Shown: in pieces, positions 61,453 through 64,000 of the stretch
Layout of the letters: every line of letters begins with the position of its first letter
How positions within the stretch are numbered: position 1 is the stretch's first letter
Origin: Pelorhabdus rhamnosifermentans
GTDB lineage: Bacteria; Bacillota; Negativicutes; UMGS1260
Assembly: GCF_018835585.1 (NCBI RefSeq)
Contig: NZ_JAHGVE010000004.1
Span: forward strand, 1-64,000
Direction: 5' to 3'
DNA: 64,000 nucleotides
Notes under the pieces: generated by a model
Seen by the model: the letters and a program-made list of their open reading frames with translations, nothing else
What the model was told of the DNA's origin: nothing
Databases searched by the model: none
Program-made: the position numbers and the translations under genes

Positions 61453-61923
61453 ATGAAATGTCCCTACTGCGGTTATGGAGAAAGCAAAGTAATTGATTCT
61501 CGGGCAGCTGATGAAGGAAGTTCCATTCGGCGCCGTCGCGAGTGTTTAGCTTGCGCCAAGCGTTTCACTACCTATGAAATGATTGAAAAATTGCCCCTTG
61601 TTGTAATAAAAAAAGATGGTCGTCGAGAATTTTTTGATCGGGAAAAGTTGTTAACAGGGATTATCCGTTCTTGTGAAAAACGCCCCATTTCTTTAGATAT
61701 TATGGAAAATTTAGTCGATGAGGTAGAAAAGGAAATCCGCAATACGATTGAGAAGGAAGTAGCGACGGAACTCATTGGTGAAATTGTTATGCGTTATCTG
61801 AAAAATGTAGATCAAGTGGCTTATGTGCGATTTGCCTCGGTTTACCGTCAATTTGCGGATATTGAAAATTTCATGCAGGAACTCCAAAAATTGATGGAAA
61901 ATCAAAAATTAGCTAAAAAGTAA
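61453..61923 (+). CDS. nrdR: transcriptional repressor NrdR
   Basis: 156 residues, full length. Zinc ribbon [17 protein letters not shown] and [13 protein letters not shown] (Cys pairs at 3/6 and 32/35), then an ATP-cone ([17 protein letters not shown] on). It senses dATP/ATP and represses ribonucleotide reductase genes. AGAAGGTG precedes the ATG. It lies 29 bases before nrdD, its likely target operon. Confidence 0.96.
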   Translation: MKCPYCGYGESKVIDSRAADEGSSIRRRRECLACAKRFTTYEMIEKLPLVVIKKDGRREFFDREKLLTGIIRSCEKRPISLDIMENLVDEVEKEIRNTIEKEVATELIGEIVMRYLKNVDQVAYVRFASVYRQFADIENFMQELQKLMENQKLAKK

Positions 61924-61952
61924 AGATATATTGGGTAGGGAGAGGAATTTTT

Positions 61953-63896
61953 ATGTTGCAAAAAGTAAAAAAAAGAGATGGACGCGAAGTCGATTTTGAT
62001 GAAACGAAAATAACGGAGGCTGTGTTTAAGGCTGCTAAAGCCGTAGGTGGCGCGAATAGACAGCTTGCTATGGAAGTGACCCTTGAGGTCATGAAGTATC
62101 TTGAGAAAAATTATACTCAGGATGTTTTTGCAGTCGATGATATCCAAGATGCCGTAGAAAAAATATTGATCGAACAAGGTCACGCGAAAACAGCGAAAGC
62201 TTACATTCTTTATCGTGCAGAACGTACAAGGATTCGCGAAGGTAAATCCGATTTAATGGATGCAGTGGCAGATATTTTGGTTGAAACAAGTCGGGAAAAT
62301 GCCAATGTATCTAATTCTCCCTCAGCTAAGATGTTGCAAATTGCCAGTGCAGCAAGTAAAACTTATTATTTGCATCGATTAATTCCTGAGAAAATGGCTG
62401 CGGCCCACACGAGGGGGGATATTCATATTCATGACCTCGATTTTTATGGAAAGACTTTAACTTGTGTGCAAATTCCCCTCGGAAAATTACTCCAACATGG
62501 TTTTAATAATGGACACGGTTTTATTCGTCCGCCCAAGCGGCCATCATCAGCCACTGCACTTGCTGCTATTATTTTGCAAAGTTCGCAAAATGATATGCAT
62601 GGCGGTCAGAGCTTCGCTTTTTTTGATCGCGATATGGCACCTTATATGGAAAATGCTAGTGATGACGAAGTATATCAAGCCATGGAGGCACTGATTTATA
62701 ATCTCAATAGCATGCATTCACGTGCGGGAGCTCAGGTTCCCTTTTCCAGCCTGAATTTGGGGCAAGATACCTCAAAGGGTGGACGAGCTGTGACGAAAAA
62801 TGTGTTATTAGCTTATGAAAAAGGCTTGGGGTATGGCGAAAATCCTATTTTCCCAAATATTATTTTTCGTTTAAAGGCGGGGGTTAATTTTAATCCAGGC
62901 GATCCCAATTATGATTTGTTTAAATTAGCTATTCGCGTGGCTGCGCAGCGTTTAAATCCTACATTTAGTTTTATGGATGCTTCATTTAATGCTGCTTATG
63001 GTGATCAAGTGGGGTATATGGGGTGTCGAACACGGACAGTTGCCAATCGGCGAGGGCCGGAAGTAACAGATGGACGTGGTAATTTAAGTTTTACAACGAT
63101 TAATCTGCCGCGTTTGGCTATTAAGGCCAAGCGGGATGTCATGAAGTTCTATCAAAACCTCTCGGATATTTTTGATTTAGTTTGTGAGCAACTATTTCAC
63201 CGTTATGAAGTGCAAGCGGCTCTTAGGGTAAAAGATATGCCATTTTTGATGGGACAGCATCTATATTTAGATTCGGATGAGTTAAAGCCAACAGATCGCA
63301 TTGAAAAAGCCATTAAACATGGTACTTTATCGATTGGTTTTATTGGTTTGGCTGAAGCTCTAGTTTCTCTTACGGGGCATCATCATGGTGAAAGTGAGGA
63401 CAGTCAAGTTCTTGGTGAAGAAATTGTGGCTTTTATGCGTGATAAGGCCGACAAGGCCTGTGATTATTACAATCTAAACTACTCTTTGTTAGCAACGCCT
63501 GCCGAAGGGCTATCAGGCCGCTTTGTTAAGATGGATCGCAAGGAATATGGTGTTCTGCCTGGTGTAACGGATCAAGAATATTATACGAATTCTTTTCATG
63601 TTCCTGTGCACTATTCCATCAGTGCATATGATAAAATTTGTAAAGAAGGCGTTTATCACAAATACTGCAATGCCGGGCATATTAGTTATGTCGAATTTAC
63701 ATCTCCGCCCGTAAATAACTTGTCTGCTGTTGAAGACATTATTCGCCATATGGCACGCTGCGATTTTGGTTATGCTGGTATTAATTTTCCTGTTGATTTT
63801 TGTGAAAAATGCGGTTATCTTGGTGTGATTGAAAGCGATGCCTGCCCCTCTTGCGGAACGACTATTACAAGACGGATACATCGTCAAGACACCTAA
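61953..63896 (+). CDS. nrdD: anaerobic ribonucleotide reductase NrdD, glycyl-radical end out of frame
   Basis: 647 residues as read. ATP-cone (about 1-90), then the class III barrel (RGDIHIHDLDFYGKTLTC, SSQNDMHGGQSFAFFD, FMDASFN) and the C-terminal zinc site (CEKCGYLGVIESDACPSCG). The frame then ends TRRIHRQDT, without the glycyl-radical motif that all class III enzymes need. In the +1 frame from 63871 the sequence reads DGYIVKTPKLYSMKWRIRYD and stops at 63939, a good match to the missing GYxV...K loop. So a frameshift, about 8 bases lost, a recoding site or a sequencing error separates the radical loop from the enzyme. Confidence 0.9.
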   Translation: MLQKVKKRDGREVDFDETKITEAVFKAAKAVGGANRQLAMEVTLEVMKYLEKNYTQDVFAVDDIQDAVEKILIEQGHAKTAKAYILYRAERTRIREGKSDLMDAVADILVETSRENANVSNSPSAKMLQIASAASKTYYLHRLIPEKMAAAHTRGDIHIHDLDFYGKTLTCVQIPLGKLLQHGFNNGHGFIRPPKRPSSATALAAIILQSSQNDMHGGQSFAFFDRDMAPYMENASDDEVYQAMEALIYNLNSMHSRAGAQVPFSSLNLGQDTSKGGRAVTKNVLLAYEKGLGYGENPIFPNIIFRLKAGVNFNPGDPNYDLFKLAIRVAAQRLNPTFSFMDASFNAAYGDQVGYMGCRTRTVANRRGPEVTDGRGNLSFTTINLPRLAIKAKRDVMKFYQNLSDIFDLVCEQLFHRYEVQAALRVKDMPFLMGQHLYLDSDELKPTDRIEKAIKHGTLSIGFIGLAEALVSLTGHHHGESEDSQVLGEEIVAFMRDKADKACDYYNLNYSLLATPAEGLSGRFVKMDRKEYGVLPGVTDQEYYTNSFHVPVHYSISAYDKICKEGVYHKYCNAGHISYVEFTSPPVNNLSAVEDIIRHMARCDFGYAGINFPVDFCEKCGYLGVIESDACPSCGTTITRRIHRQDT

Positions 63897-63925
63897 GCTT
63901 TATTCGATGAAGTGGAGGATTCGGT

Positions 63926-64000
63926 ATGATTCGATATAAAGATATTTTGGCTGAATCTCTTGTCGATGGCGTAGGGTTGCGTGTGACAGCTTTTTTGCAA
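63926..64000 (+). CDS. nrdG: anaerobic ribonucleotide reductase activase, 5' part only
   Basis: Starts at ATG 63926 with TGGAGG seven bases upstream and runs off the right edge. The 25 residues MIRYKDILAESLVDG and VGLRVTAFLQ match the start of NrdG, the radical-SAM enzyme that installs the glycyl radical in NrdD; the Cys motif lies beyond the window. If the +1 tail of nrdD is real, it overlaps nrdG by 14 bases. Confidence 0.85.
   Translation, partial: MIRYKDILAESLVDGVGLRVTAFLQ

Noticed and set aside
1-64000. CRISPR array, tRNA or rRNA genes
   Set aside because: No regularly spaced repeats and no tRNA or rRNA sequence were noticed on either strand by eye.

Overview
The window looks like a chromosomal stretch of an anaerobic, endospore-forming, low-GC Firmicute. 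A core sporulation block (spoIIGA, sigE, sigG, spoIIR) shows the spore former. Glycyl-radical ribonucleotide reductase genes (nrdR, nrdD, start of nrdG) and a secondary alcohol dehydrogenase point to an anaerobe. A membrane-fusion/RND efflux pair beside heavy c-di-GMP and sigma-54 control suggests a diderm Negativicute of the Sporomusa/Pelosinus type. The taxonomic placement is inference; no rRNA or tRNA gene is present.

Layout. 0-5.3 kb: proteins resembling uncharacterised spore-former families, a compact gas vesicle locus (gvpJ/S-like, gvpL/F, gvpK, and gvpA on the other strand), and a dead MFS gene that still carries a T-box leader. 5.7-11.1 kb: a BusR-like regulator, dapB, then spoIIGA-sigE-(small ORF)-sigG-spoIIR. 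11.1-16.3 kb: an EamA exporter, a LysR regulator, a PAS-PAS-AAA+ sigma-54 activator and its likely target, an NADP-type secondary alcohol dehydrogenase with a -24/-12 promoter and palindromic upstream sites. 17-21.6 kb: a FlgM-like gene, an integrase scrap, a PRC-barrel gene, an M23 peptidase and bactofilin pair, and a HAD-Nudix fusion behind a ykkC-class riboswitch. 21.8-31.8 kb: a rearranged sugar island with a LevR-type regulator, galactitol-family PTS EIIA/B/C, AraM-, AraD- (broken) and AraL-like genes, two sigma-54 promoters, and flanking fragments of one broken PLP-enzyme gene. 32-41.7 kb: flavodoxin-ferredoxin protein, TetR, RND efflux, Lrp-LysE, aminotransferase and an AAA ATPase.

42-46.3 kb: a c-di-GMP riboswitch before an HD-GYP phosphodiesterase, then thiW-thiM on the minus strand behind two TPP-type aptamers in tandem. 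46.6-53.7 kb: a second LevR-type regulator with a sigma-54 operon for KDPG-type aldolase, PTS EIIA/B/C and a galactonate-dehydratase-like enolase. 54-58.4 kb: two more c-di-GMP riboswitches, one before a chemoreceptor and one before an RraA-PilZ fusion followed by a BASS transporter. 58.8-61.3 kb: a decaying zone with AraC, Tn3-type and IS4-type remnants around an unknown 195-residue gene. 61.4 kb to the end: nrdR-nrdD-nrdG, in which the glycyl-radical loop of nrdD is out of frame.

Two regulatory themes tie the window together. Three sigma-54 activators sit beside four well-spaced -24/-12 promoters. Three c-di-GMP-I riboswitches precede a c-di-GMP hydrolase, a chemoreceptor and a protein with an intact c-di-GMP-binding PilZ domain. 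The RraA-PilZ-BASS unit under a c-di-GMP riboswitch is the best candidate for an undescribed system.
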